From: Byssovorax sp.
GTDB taxonomy: Bacteria > Myxococcota_A > Polyangia > Polyangiales > Polyangiaceae
Assembly (NCBI GenBank): GCA_025362495.1
Contig: JANYGI010000080.1
Location: 1 to 64,000, forward strand
Direction: 5' to 3'
DNA length: 64,000 nt
In this document: positions 49,777 through 59,716 of the stretch, piece by piece
How positions within the stretch are numbered: position 1 is the first letter of the stretch
How the letters are laid out: every line of letters begins with the position of its first letter
Program-made: the position numbers and the translations under genes
Notes under the pieces: generated by a model
What the model saw: only the letters and a program-made list of their open reading frames with translations
Told to the model about the DNA's origin: nothing
Databases searched by the model: none

Positions 49777-50924
49777 CCTTCCCGATCATCTACTTCGGCA
49801 ACGACTGGAACGCCGAGAACCGCACGTCGAGCCACCACATCGCGGCGCGCCTCGCGAAGCGCCATCCGCTGCTCTACGTCGATTGCCCCGGGCTCCGCGC
49901 GCCCAGGGCCAGCGGGCGCGACGTGAAGAAGCTGGTGAAGAAGCTCCGCCAGGCCGCGGCGCTCCCGCGCAAGGTCGGTGAGCAGACCTGGCACATGGTG
50001 CTTCCGCAGCTCCCGTTTCGCCGGCTCCCGCTGGCCTCGGAGCTGAATCGCGAGGTCGGCGCGCTCCTCGTGCGCCGCGCGGCGCGCCACCTCGGGATGG
50101 AGCGGCCGCTCCTGTGGTTCGCCGTGCCCCACCCCGGGATCCTGCTCGGGCGCCTCGGCGAGCGGTTCTCGGTCTATTACTGCATCGACGACTATGCCGC
50201 TCTCCCGGACGTCGACAAGGCCCGGATCCGCGTGATGGATCGGCACCTGACGGAGAATGCCAGTCAGGTGTTCGTCTCGGCGCAAACGCTGCTCGACGCC
50301 AAGGCCGGGATGAACCCCAACCTGGTCTACAGCCCGCATGGCGTCGACGTGGAGCACTTCGGCCGCGCCGCGAGCGACGAGCTCGCCGTGGCCCCGAAGG
50401 CTCGCGATCTCGGCCACCCGGTGATCGGCTTCTTCGGCCTGATCGAGGGCTGGATCGATCTCGAGTTGCTGCATTTCCTCGCGAAATCGCGCCCGCAATG
50501 GACGTTCCTGCTGATCGGCCGCGTCGCCGTGGACGTGAGCGCGCTCGAGAAGCTCGGCAACGTGATCTTCCCCGGGCCGCAGCCGTATGCCGATCTCCCG
50601 AGCTGGGCCAGGGCGTTCGACGTGGCCATTTACCCCGGCGGACAGAACGAGTTCGTTCGCAATGCCAACCCGCTCAAGATCCGCGAGTACCTCGCCACGG
50701 GCAAGCCCGTCGTCTCGGTGTCCTCGCGCGAGGTGGAGCGGTTCCGCGGCGTGGTGCGGATCGCGAACGAGCCCGCCGCGTTCCTGAAGGAGCTCGACGA
50801 CGCGCTCGCCGACGACACCGCCGAGGCGCGAGCAGCCCGCCTGAAGGTGGTCTCGACGATGAGCTGGGACGCTCGCGTGGACGAGGTGATGGCGCAGGTG
50901 GAAGCGACGATGGCCGGGCGGTAG
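49773..50924 (+). CDS. Glycosyltransferase (GT4-like)
   Basis: RPLLWFAVPHPGILLGRLGERFSVYYCIDDYAALP; VIGFFGLIEGWIDLELLHFLAKSRPQWTFLLIG; NPLKIREYLATGKPVVSV; ATGA overlap with the methyltransferase. Confidence 0.88.
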   Translation: MTFPIIYFGNDWNAENRTSSHHIAARLAKRHPLLYVDCPGLRAPRASGRDVKKLVKKLRQAAALPRKVGEQTWHMVLPQLPFRRLPLASELNREVGALLVRRAARHLGMERPLLWFAVPHPGILLGRLGERFSVYYCIDDYAALPDVDKARIRVMDRHLTENASQVFVSAQTLLDAKAGMNPNLVYSPHGVDVEHFGRAASDELAVAPKARDLGHPVIGFFGLIEGWIDLELLHFLAKSRPQWTFLLIGRVAVDVSALEKLGNVIFPGPQPYADLPSWARAFDVAIYPGGQNEFVRNANPLKIREYLATGKPVVSVSSREVERFRGVVRIANEPAAFLKELDDALADDTAEARAARLKVVSTMSWDARVDEVMAQVEATMAGR

Positions 50925-50933
50925 CGGCCCGCC

Positions 50934-52230
50934 TCAGCGCTTCACGAGGCTGAAGCGCACCCGCTGGCCACGAGCGGTGTCGGCCCACAGCTCGCGCCCG
51001 TCCGGCGTGATCCACAGGTGGGTCGCGCGATCGAGCGGCAACCGCGCCCGGCCTACGACAGCGCCTCTCGACGTGTCGACGAAGAGCACCGCGCCGTCTT
51101 CGGCCGCGGTGGCCAGGCGTTCACCGGACTTCGTGAAGGCCATGGCCGTGATCCGGCGGGTGTGCCCCGAGGCGACGTCGACAGGGTGGCCTCCATCGCG
51201 CGCGAAAATCCGCACGCCGCCTTCGGTGAGGCCGGCGGCCCAGAGGCGCTCGTCCGGGGAGATCGCGAGCATGCGCGGCCAGCCGCCGACGGAGACATCG
51301 ACGAAGCGGCGCGGATCGAGCGGGTCCCAGATCGAGAATCGAGAGGCGTTGTCGAGCGTGGTGAAGGTCGCGACGCTCCGGCCGTCGCGGGTCGCCACCG
51401 GATTCACGAGCGTGCTTGGCCGATCGCCGCCGGGATCGCGGACATCGAACACCTCCGCCGTGCCAGACCTGGTCTCGTAAGCGACTCCCGGGGCGCGCCC
51501 GGCCGGGAGCTCGGCGCCCGTCGTCGCGTCCAAGCGCTGGAGTTCGAAGCGACCGTCGCCCTGGAAGATCACCTGATTGGCGCCGGGCAGCACGTAGGCG
51601 CCGGCGCCCTGACCGATCCCCTGGTCCCGAGAGGGTGACGGACGTGAGGTCGATATCCTCGCGCGAATACGTGGGTATCTCCACCGTGACCAGCAGCGCC
51701 TCGCTCAGGACCCCGGCCACAGCGAGGTTGATGCACGGATACCCGAGCGAGAGCAGCTGATCGAGGCGCCGCGCAAATTCGTGCCGCGGGGCGAGATCGT
51801 CGGGCGCGACGCGCACTTGCCGTGTCGGGAAGTGCGGTAACGGACCGCTGAAGGTGACCGACGCCCAGCGAGGCGATCCGGGGAGGCCGAGCGCGAAGGC
51901 CTCGAGGCGCAGGAGGGCGAACGGAGCCGCGTCGCCCGGCGCGCTCAGCGCGGCGCGGAGCAGCGGCTCGGGGACGACGGTCGGATACTCGCGAAGGTCA
52001 CGGGCGAGGTCCTCGATGAGCGATCGAAGCGACGCGGTCTGGATGTCGCTTGGCATCGCGATCGTGTCTTCACAGCGGTGCGCATGCCACGAGAGAGTGA
52101 ATTCGGGCGCGTCCGCCTCGGTGGAGGCGTGTTCGAGTGCGATGGCGAGCTCGCGCATCCAGCGCAGGGCGTCATGTCTCATCGCGATCGGCTCCGGGCT
52201 GCGGACGTCGCCGCATCGTTCCGCGACCAT
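50934..52230 (-). pseudogene. WD40-like beta-propeller protein split by a frameshift
   Basis: C-terminal frame (LPGANQVIFQGDGRFELQRLDATTGAE...GHTRRITAMAFTKSGERLATAAEDGAVLFVD) and N-terminal frame (MRHDALRWMRELAIALEHAS...IPTYSREDIDLTSVTLSGPG) join at about 51620 by a 1-nt shift. Confidence 0.65.
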
Positions 52231-52401
52231 CGCTCCGGTGCATCGTTACGAGAGCGCGCAGAACGCATACGCGAGTGTTGCAATGGGTGCTCGATCGGCG
52301 GCGGTTGCGGGCGGCGAGCTCTCGCTTGGACCCTCTTTCGAGGGGAACCCGGTCGGCGGATCTCCGCGGACCTCGCGGCGTCACGGCCGCCGTTCGCGTG
52401 C

Positions 52402-53388
52402 TCAGCCTTCGCCAAAAATCTCGGCCAGCGCGGTAGCCGTCAGCGCGCGATCGAACCAGGCCTCGAGCTCGGCGGCACCGGCCGCATCGATGCGCGCCAC
52501 GGCCTCGTCCGACAGCGCGCCGAAGCGCTGACGCAGGAGCTTCACGAGCATCCCGCGCTGCCCAACGCGGATCCCCTCGCGCTGTCCCTCGCTGCGCCCC
52601 TCGGCCCTGAGCATGTCCGCTGTCGTCACGATGGCCTCCTCGACGTCCTTTCCAACCTCGCGCGCCACGAGCTCGCGGAGCTCGTCGACGCCGATTGTGG
52701 CATGAATCTCCCACACATACTGCAAGATCGTCCCGAGCGCCGCCATCCCGTCGGGCGCCCGCGCCACCTGGCGCATCAGCTCGGCCCAGCGCCCGAGCTG
52801 GGCGACGAGCAGCTCCGGCGTGCGGCTGGATTTCAAGCACCACAGGACCAGGCGGCCGAGCGCGCTCATCGCCCGCGCTCGCAGCGCTTCCTCGCTCTCG
52901 CCGCCGAGATCGTCCAGTACACAGCGAAAATGCGGCACGTACGGCGCGATCTCGATGAGCATGGCCGGCTCGACGTCGAGCAGATCTTCGAATGCCACGT
53001 TGGCTGTCCACCCGCTCTGGCTGTGATGGAGCACCACCGGGATGATCACCGGGAGCCGCTTCGCCTCGGGCTCATCCAGCAGATGCGCCTCCCAGATCCG
53101 CACCATGTACGCGAGGAGGCGAAAGAGCATCAGCGGATCGACCGTGCTCTGGTGCTCGAACAGCACGTAGAGCAGCGCCTTTTTCTCGGCAATCTCCGCC
53201 GTGAAAAGCAGATCCGTGTGCCGCTGGCTGAAGTCGGCGCCGACGAAGGTCCCCGGACAAAGGGCCAGCGTCGCGAAGTCGATGCGCTCGGTGAGCCCCG
53301 GCGGCAAGATCGCCCGGAGCTCTCCGGTCGCGTGCTCGACTTGCGAGAAGGTCTTCTTGAACAGGGCGTCGTGGATGCTGGACGTCAT
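52402..53388 (-). CDS. Rpn/PDDEXK-family nuclease (transposase-like) with DUF4351-like C-terminus
   Basis: SIHDALFKKTFSQVEHATGELRAILP; FSQRHTDLLFTAEIAEKKALLYVLFEHQSTVDPLMLFRLLAYMVRIWE; C-terminal MLVKLLRQRFGALSDEAVARIDAAGAAELEAWFDRALTATALAEIF. Confidence 0.88.
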   Translation of the reverse strand: MTSSIHDALFKKTFSQVEHATGELRAILPPGLTERIDFATLALCPGTFVGADFSQRHTDLLFTAEIAEKKALLYVLFEHQSTVDPLMLFRLLAYMVRIWEAHLLDEPEAKRLPVIIPVVLHHSQSGWTANVAFEDLLDVEPAMLIEIAPYVPHFRCVLDDLGGESEEALRARAMSALGRLVLWCLKSSRTPELLVAQLGRWAELMRQVARAPDGMAALGTILQYVWEIHATIGVDELRELVAREVGKDVEEAIVTTADMLRAEGRSEGQREGIRVGQRGMLVKLLRQRFGALSDEAVARIDAAGAAELEAWFDRALTATALAEIFGEG

Positions 53389-53493
53389 CGCCGGGCCACG
53401 ATGCCGGAAGCAGCGTGACTCGGCACGTTCTCGGTGCAGACAGGGAACCAATGGGTGCCGCAATTCCCTTGGCGGCGAGCTCCTGCCCCGCTC

Positions 53494-54858
53494 TCACCCG
53501 TCCACGAACCACCCTCCGTACGGCTCCGTCAAGGCCTCTGCCTCCTCCGGACCCCACGTTCCAGGCGCATACTCACGCAGCGCCGTCGCGTTGCCGAGGA
53601 TCGGCTCCACGATCGACCACGCCGCCTCCACGCCCTCTTCGGTCGCGAACAGCATCGGGTCTCCGGCCATCGCGTCGCCGAGCAAGCGCTCGTACGGCGT
53701 CATCGCATCGCCGTCGGGATAGTGCACCACGTCGAGCTCGGTCTGCACGCTGGCGTTGCCCTCGCCGGGCTGCTTGACCCGGGCGCCGATGCCAATGGCC
53801 ACCTCCGGCCCGAGCCGCAGGCGGATGTAATTGCTGTCGCCGCGCGGGATCCGGCTGAGCGGAGGGCGCTTGAAGCGCACCACCACCTCGGTCATCGTCA
53901 CGGGGAGCTTCTTGCCAGCACGGATGAAGAACGGCACTCCCTCCCACCGCCAAGAGTCAATGTGGAGGCGCAGCGCCGCGAACGTCTCCACCGTCGACTC
54001 GGGCGCGACGCCCTCTTCCGTTCGATAGCCGGTGAACTGGCCGCGCACCAGATCGGCGACGTCGAGGGGCCGGGTCGCGCGGAGCACCTTCACCTGCTCT
54101 TCGCGGATGGCATCGTGGTAATTCGTCAACGGGGGCTCCATGCCGAGGAGACTGACCACCTGGAGCAGGTGATTCTGCACCACGTCGCGGATGGCGCCGA
54201 CCCCGTCGTAGAAGGCGCCGCGGCCCTGCACGCCGAAGCTCTCGGCCATGGTGATCTGCACGCAATCGACGTGGTCACGGTTCCAGACAGGCTCGAGCAG
54301 CGAGTTCTCGAAGCGGAAGACGCCGAGGTTCTGCACCGGCTCTTTGCCGAGGTAATGGTCGATGCGAAACACGGCGCTATCGTCGAACGCCGCGCGAAGA
54401 GAGGCGTTGAGGGCGCGGGCCGACGCGAGATCGCGGCCAAAGGGCTTCTCGAGGATCACCCGCCCTCCGCGGGCGCAGCCGGATTTACCGAGGCCCGTGG
54501 CCACCGTGGCGAAGAGGCTCGGCGGGATCGCCAGGTAGAACGCCGGATGGGCCGCGGCGCCCAGCAGCTCCCGCAGCCGGTCGTACGTCGTCGCATCGTT
54601 GTAGTCGGCGTCGAGGTAACGCAGGCGCGAGAGCAGCTTCGCAAACGCCGCTTCGTCGACGCCGCCGTGCTTCTCCAGGCTCTCGCGCGCGCGGGCCTGG
54701 AGCTGCTCCAGCGTCCAGCCCGACTTCGCGACGCCGATGACGGGCACCTCGAGCCGACCGCGACGCGCCAGCGCCTGCAGCGCGGGGAAGATTTGCTTGT
54801 AGACGAGGTCGCCGGTGGCGCCGAAGAAGACCAGCGCGTCGGAGTGGTCAGAGCTCAT
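53494..54858 (-). CDS. zwf: Glucose-6-phosphate 1-dehydrogenase
   Basis: VFFGATGDLVYKQIFPALQAL; FRIDHYLGKEPVQNLGVFRFEN; PFFIRAGKKLPVTMTEVVVRFK. Confidence 0.95.
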   Translation of the reverse strand: MSSDHSDALVFFGATGDLVYKQIFPALQALARRGRLEVPVIGVAKSGWTLEQLQARARESLEKHGGVDEAAFAKLLSRLRYLDADYNDATTYDRLRELLGAAAHPAFYLAIPPSLFATVATGLGKSGCARGGRVILEKPFGRDLASARALNASLRAAFDDSAVFRIDHYLGKEPVQNLGVFRFENSLLEPVWNRDHVDCVQITMAESFGVQGRGAFYDGVGAIRDVVQNHLLQVVSLLGMEPPLTNYHDAIREEQVKVLRATRPLDVADLVRGQFTGYRTEEGVAPESTVETFAALRLHIDSWRWEGVPFFIRAGKKLPVTMTEVVVRFKRPPLSRIPRGDSNYIRLRLGPEVAIGIGARVKQPGEGNASVQTELDVVHYPDGDAMTPYERLLGDAMAGDPMLFATEEGVEAAWSIVEPILGNATALREYAPGTWGPEEAEALTEPYGGWFVDG

Positions 54859-55143
54859 GGGCCGACGTTAGTCGCTCGCGACCCCGGCGACCGCTCGGCG
54901 CGAAAGGAGAGCACGGTCACCACACCACACGCCGCGCCTGAGTAGATCTGACACTCTGTAGCTCCTTTGCGCCCCAGTCGTCGCGCGGCGCGGCCGATGG
55001 GGCGACGGGCCACACCTTCGTCCAGGGTACAGGGTTTGCAGCCTGTGGATTGTCCGCTTCGAGTCCCGGTCGGACTGCCGAGCATGCCCGCTCGGTGCCT
55101 CGTTCGACCGTGGTTTCCAGCAGAAAGAAGACGGTTCAAGATC

Positions 55144-55458
55144 ATGAATATCCAGGTCAACCACGATCACACCATCGAGGGCAGCGCCGGGTTGAGGGCG
55201 CACGTGGAGTCCGTCGTGGAGAGCTCGCTCGGCCATTTCCAGCAGCGGATCACGCGCGTCGAGGTCCACCTCACCGACGAGAACGGCGGCAAGCCGGGCA
55301 CCGACGACAAGCGCTGCGTGATGGAAGCGCGCCTCGAAGGGCGCCACCCCAGCGCCGTGACCCACCACGCCGGGACGCTGGACGACGCCATCGACGGCGC
55401 CGCCGAGAAGCTCAAGCGCTCGATCGAAAGCACTCTGGGCCGCCTCCAGGACCGCTGA
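55144..55458 (+). CDS. HPF/RaiA-like ribosome-associated protein (short)
   Basis: MNIQVNHDHTIEGSAGLRAHVESVVESSLGHFQQRITRVEVHLTDEN...DDAIDGAAEKLKRSIESTLGRLQDR. Confidence 0.8.
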   Translation: MNIQVNHDHTIEGSAGLRAHVESVVESSLGHFQQRITRVEVHLTDENGGKPGTDDKRCVMEARLEGRHPSAVTHHAGTLDDAIDGAAEKLKRSIESTLGRLQDR

Positions 55459-55484
55459 GACGGCCCGGGCGCGGTGTCCCGCGT

Positions 55485-57119
55485 CTACGGGGAGAAGCGG
55501 GCGAGGAAGATGTCACTCCCGCCCGCGCTCACGACCGGCGCGCCGAAATCCAGCGAGCCCTCGAAGCTTCCCACCGCGGTCGACGCGCCGAAGTGATCGA
55601 CCATGATCCCGTTCACGCGCTGGGCGCCGGCGTCTCCCGCGCGCCGGCCCCAGAGCGGTTTACCCTTCGGATCGAGCTTGATCACGAACGCGTCGCCGCC
55701 GCCGACGCTCGTGAGCTTGGTCGCCCCGAGATCGATCACGCCGTCGAACGAGCCCCCGACATAGACGTTGTCGAACTGGTCGATGGCGACGGCGTAGGCC
55801 GCCTCGTCGCCGGCCGCGTCACCGAAGCGGCGGCTCCAGAGCGGGTTACCGGCGCCGTCGAGGCGGGCGACGAAGATGGCGCGCCCGGGGCCGCCGGCGA
55901 TCAAGGGCTGTTCGAAGGTGATTGTCCCGTCGAAGCCGCCGGCGATCAGGATATCGTCGTTGGAGGCCGTGGCGACGGCGTTGACGGCCTGGCCGTCGGC
56001 CACGTCGCCGTAGAGGTGGCCCCACGCGGGGGTGCCGTCGGAGGCGAGCTTGGCGACGAAAGCGTCGTGTCCACCGCCGCTCACCTGGGCGCCCCCGCCG
56101 AAGTCGACGTCGCCCTGCGCCGTGCCCGCGACGATCACGGCCTTGGTGCGATCGGTCGCGACGCCGAGGGCGCGCTGCTCGCCGAAGGCGCCGTCGGCGA
56201 ACTGGTGGATCCAGAGCGGCTGACCCGTGGGACCGAGCTTGAGGACGAAGGCGTCGTGATCGATCGTGCCCAGCGTGGCGACGGCGCCCGCGCTCGTGGT
56301 GATCGATCCGGCGAACGTGCCCGCGACGATCACGTCGAGCGCGACGTCGCTCACGGCCGCGGCGACCTCTTGCTCGGCGTCGTCGCCGAGGCCGAGAGAC
56401 CACAGCGCCTTCCCGCTCGGATCGGCCAGGGTCACGAAGCCGTCGGTGTCGCCCGCGTTGAAATGCAGCGTCCCGTCGCCGAAATCGATCGAGCCCCGGT
56501 AGCGCCCCACGAGGATCACCTCGTCGATCTCGTCGCCGCCGATCGCCGTGGCCGCGTCGTCGTCGCCGCCGCCGAAGCGCCGCGGGTTCGTCGGGCTGCC
56601 CGCGCCGTCGACGGTGCTGGCCACGGCGTCGGTGCCGCCGGCGCTGACGAGCGGGCCCGTGCCGAAGTCGACGCTGCCGCTGAACGAGCCCGCGAACATC
56701 GGCGCGAGGCCCTTGCCGGGGCCGATCGCAAGGCCGCGATCGTCGCCCGCGCCGCCGAAGCCGCGCACCCAGACGGGATCGCCGTGGCACGTCGGAGGCT
56801 TGCCGTCGCAGTCGAGATCGACCGTGCCCGCGCAGTTGTCTTCGGTGCCCGGGAGCGCGTCGCCGGTGCACTTGCCGAAGGCGTCGCCCGCGGCGTTGCA
56901 CGTCGCCGTGCCGTCGTGGCAAGGGCCGACGCCGCGGGTCGCGGGATCGCCGCTGTAGCAAGGCTCGGTCGCGCCGGGCTCGCAGAGCTTCGTCCCCGCG
57001 TCCGAGCCCGTGGCGACGACGTGGAGATCCCCGAGGCCAGAGACGAGCTGACAGCCGCCGACGACGAGCGCCATCGCGGTCCCCATGGCCAGCCACCGAG
57101 CCGCTCTCGCACGTCGCAT
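55485..57119 (-). CDS. Lipoprotein with Cys-rich segment and SBBP-type beta-propeller repeats
   Basis: Lipobox MALVVGGC; Cys-rich CEPGATEPCYSGDPATRGVGPCHDGTATC...; repeated DAFVxKLxxxGxPxWxxxFGD units. Confidence 0.75.
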   Translation of the reverse strand: MRRARAARWLAMGTAMALVVGGCQLVSGLGDLHVVATGSDAGTKLCEPGATEPCYSGDPATRGVGPCHDGTATCNAAGDAFGKCTGDALPGTEDNCAGTVDLDCDGKPPTCHGDPVWVRGFGGAGDDRGLAIGPGKGLAPMFAGSFSGSVDFGTGPLVSAGGTDAVASTVDGAGSPTNPRRFGGGDDDAATAIGGDEIDEVILVGRYRGSIDFGDGTLHFNAGDTDGFVTLADPSGKALWSLGLGDDAEQEVAAAVSDVALDVIVAGTFAGSITTSAGAVATLGTIDHDAFVLKLGPTGQPLWIHQFADGAFGEQRALGVATDRTKAVIVAGTAQGDVDFGGGAQVSGGGHDAFVAKLASDGTPAWGHLYGDVADGQAVNAVATASNDDILIAGGFDGTITFEQPLIAGGPGRAIFVARLDGAGNPLWSRRFGDAAGDEAAYAVAIDQFDNVYVGGSFDGVIDLGATKLTSVGGGDAFVIKLDPKGKPLWGRRAGDAGAQRVNGIMVDHFGASTAVGSFEGSLDFGAPVVSAGGSDIFLARFSP

Positions 57120-57312
57120 CTCCACCGTCCTCCGGGCGCCACTGGATCACGGCGCGCCGATCGTGTCCACCGGGTGCTCCATCGTCAACGATGGCGCCGC
57201 GGCGCGAGCGCGAAGAGAAAATCCGCGACCGGCCGGCCCGCGTGTAGGATGCGGCCGCGCTTTTTCACGACGGGGCCAGGATCCAGGGTCCCTCGCGCGT
57301 CGAGGAGAGAAG

Positions 57313-58140
57313 ATGAGCCAGGGTAACTGGGGCGGCGGAGGTCAGGGCGGCGGTTACGGTGGGCCTCCGCAAGGTGGGCCTCCGCAGGGCGGCGGCTACG
57401 GGCCTCCGCAGGGCGGACAGGCTCCCGACCCGTACGGTCAGCCTCCCGGCGGACAGCCGCCCGGTGGCTACGGGCAGCCTCCCGGTGGGCAGCCGCCCGG
57501 TGGTTACGGGCAGCCTCCCGGTGGACAGCCGCCCGGTGGTTACGGGCCGCCTCCCGGCGGCTACGGCGGGCCTCCGCAGGGCGGTCAACCGCCCGGTGGT
57601 TACGGGCAGCCGCCCGGCGGCTACGGGCAGCAACCGATGGGCTACGGCGGCCCTCCCGGCGGCGGCTTCGGCGGCCCCTCGGGCGGCGGCGGCGCGGGCG
57701 GGATCGGGCGCCTCGCGGGGCCGGCGGTCATCGGCGGCGTGGTCGGCGGCGTGCTCTCGGCGGTACCGCTGCTCAACGTGCTCAACTGCTGCTTCTGCCT
57801 GCTCAGCCTCGCGGGCGTCGCCCTCGGTCTCGGCATGTTCCTGCGGTCGAACCCCACCGACAAAGTCAGCGCCGGTGAGGCGGCCGCGTCGGGGGCGATC
57901 TCCGGCGCCGTCGCCGGGGTGATAAGCTCGATCCTCGGGATGATCACCAACTTCATCCTCGGGAGCTTCCTGGCCTCGATGTACAGCAGCTTTCCGCGAG
58001 AGCTGCGGCAGGCGATGATGCAGCGCGCGGCCGGCGGGATCCTGATGATCCCGGTCTCGTTGATGGTCTTCACCGCGACCGGCGCCCTCGGCGGCTTCCT
58101 GGCGATGCAGCTCTTCTGGAAGGATCGCCTCGCGGCCTGA
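57313..58140 (+). CDS. MSQGNWGGGG low-complexity N-terminus + membrane domain of unknown function
   Basis: MSQGNWGGGGQGGGYGGPPQGG...(GQPPGGYGQPPG)n then hydrophobic domain IGRLAGPAVIGGVVGGVLSAVPLLNVLNCCFCLLSLAGVALGLGMFL. Confidence 0.8.
   Translation: MSQGNWGGGGQGGGYGGPPQGGPPQGGGYGPPQGGQAPDPYGQPPGGQPPGGYGQPPGGQPPGGYGQPPGGQPPGGYGPPPGGYGGPPQGGQPPGGYGQPPGGYGQQPMGYGGPPGGGFGGPSGGGGAGGIGRLAGPAVIGGVVGGVLSAVPLLNVLNCCFCLLSLAGVALGLGMFLRSNPTDKVSAGEAAASGAISGAVAGVISSILGMITNFILGSFLASMYSSFPRELRQAMMQRAAGGILMIPVSLMVFTATGALGGFLAMQLFWKDRLAA
57440..57555 (+). repeat. Imperfect 36-bp tandem repeat encoding GQPPGGYGQPPG
   Basis: cagccgcccggtggntacgggcagcctcccggtgg repeated about three times. Confidence 0.75.
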
Positions 58141-58148
58141 GCCGGCGC

Positions 58149-58625
58149 ATGGCCCCGCTGCTCCCGGATCCGACGACGGCGGCGCCGCGCGTCGATCCAC
58201 GGCGCTGGGCCGTGCCCGCGCTCGCGGCGCTGCTGGTCACGGCGGGGTTGCTCCCGTGGCTCCTCGCGCTGCGGCCGGCGTGGTCGGCCGCGGCGTTCGG
58301 CGCGTTTCGATCGCTCTGCCACCAGCGGCCGGAGCGCACGCTCACGATCCTCGGCGCGCCGATGGTGGTGTGCTCGCGCTGCGCCGGGATCTACCTCGGC
58401 ATGGCGATCGGTGTGGCGCTGCCGCTGCCGCGCCGCCTGCTTCCGCACGGCCGCGCCATGGTGATCGCGTCGCTGGCGTTCGCCACGATCGACGTGATCA
58501 CCCAGGATCTCGGGCTGCACGCGCCCTACCACCCGGTGCGCCTCGCCACGGGGCTGCTGATCGGGTGGAGCGGATGTGCGTTCTTGATGGGGACGCTGCG
58601 GTCGGAGCGGACCGCGCGCGCCTAG
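58149..58625 (+). CDS. DUF2085 membrane protein
   Basis: FRSLCHQRPERTLTILGAPMVVCSRCAGIYLGMAIGV. Confidence 0.8.
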   Translation: MAPLLPDPTTAAPRVDPRRWAVPALAALLVTAGLLPWLLALRPAWSAAAFGAFRSLCHQRPERTLTILGAPMVVCSRCAGIYLGMAIGVALPLPRRLLPHGRAMVIASLAFATIDVITQDLGLHAPYHPVRLATGLLIGWSGCAFLMGTLRSERTARA

Positions 58626-59554
58626 AAAATCATCGATTTCGAGCTGCTGATCATCGCGAACAGCGCGGCGTAGCCGGCGCAGCAGCAGCCGCAGAACAGG
58701 ATCAGCGGGATGAGCACCGCGGCGACCGCCTTGCCGGTCCCGCACTTGTGCGTCTCGTCGAGACCGATGACCGTGAGCACCAGGTGAAAGCCCATGGCGA
58801 TGAGCCAGCCGACGCCCGGGATCACCATCCAGATCGTGGACGCGTTGGCGTAGCCCGAGACGCGCACCGTGTTCGTGTACGGCTTCGTCGCGCCCTTCAT
58901 CATCATCAGCATCAGGTGGTACACGCCGCCCGAGATCCAGGGCGCGATCAGCGCCGACATCGCGAACATCACCGGGTAGGCGATGCATGCGAAGAGGCCC
59001 ATCGCGCCCATCATCCCGAGGACCATGCCCGGCCCGCCGGCGCTGCCGAAGCCGCGCGACCCGCCCGCGCTGCCGACGGCCGCGGCCATCATCCCGCCGA
59101 TCGCGAGGTAGATCAGCGAGACGAAGATGCCGTAGAGAAAGCCCGCGAGGCCGCCTGACGCCATGCCGAAGGTGATCGACGGCCAGGGGTTGTCGTTCTG
59201 CGCGACGGCCGCGAAGAAGGCCTTCGGGTTGAAGCAGGCCTCTTTGAACGTCTCCCACCCGCCGCCGATGATGCCTTTGCTCGCGTCTTCCCAGGCGACG
59301 GGGCCGACGGCGCTCTGGGGGTTGTAGCCCGGCGGGTAGCCCGCGGGCGGGGGCGCAAATCCACCGCCGCCGGGAGGGCCGCCGTAGCCGCCGGGAGGCG
59401 CGCCATAGCCACCGGGAGGAGGGCCGTACCCGCCCGGAGGAGGGCCGTACCCGCCGGGAGGAGCCCCGCCAGGAGGTCCGTAGCCGCCGCCCGGAGGTGA
59501 TCCGCCGCCCCAGCCGTCGCCGCCGCCGCCCCCACCCCAGTTGCCCTGGCTCAT
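58622..59554 (-). CDS. MSQGNWGGGG low-complexity N-terminus + YIP1-like membrane domain
   Basis: MSQGNWGGGGGGDGWGGGSPPGGGYGPPGGAPPGGYG...; VGPVAWEDASKGIIGGGWETFKEACFNPKAFFAAVAQNDNPWPSITFGMASGGLAGFLYG. Confidence 0.8.
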   Translation of the reverse strand: MSQGNWGGGGGGDGWGGGSPPGGGYGPPGGAPPGGYGPPPGGYGPPPGGYGAPPGGYGGPPGGGGFAPPPAGYPPGYNPQSAVGPVAWEDASKGIIGGGWETFKEACFNPKAFFAAVAQNDNPWPSITFGMASGGLAGFLYGIFVSLIYLAIGGMMAAAVGSAGGSRGFGSAGGPGMVLGMMGAMGLFACIAYPVMFAMSALIAPWISGGVYHLMLMMMKGATKPYTNTVRVSGYANASTIWMVIPGVGWLIAMGFHLVLTVIGLDETHKCGTGKAVAAVLIPLILFCGCCCAGYAALFAMISSSKSMIF

Positions 59555-59716
59555 TGCTTCTCCGCCGCTCGGAACGTCGAGCCCGAGCATCGTACACGCG
59601 CGCGTCGGAAAATCGACGAGGCATGGACGTACGCGCTCTGCGTCACGGGGGTTCCCGGGCAACTCCTGGTACGTGTAGGATGCCGCCTGCTTGACACCAC
59701 GAGCAACGGAGACGCG

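Noticed and set aside
55050-57326. 758-aa + ORF
   Set aside because: Overlaps HPF-like gene out of frame and runs antisense to the SBBP lipoprotein; shadow ORF.
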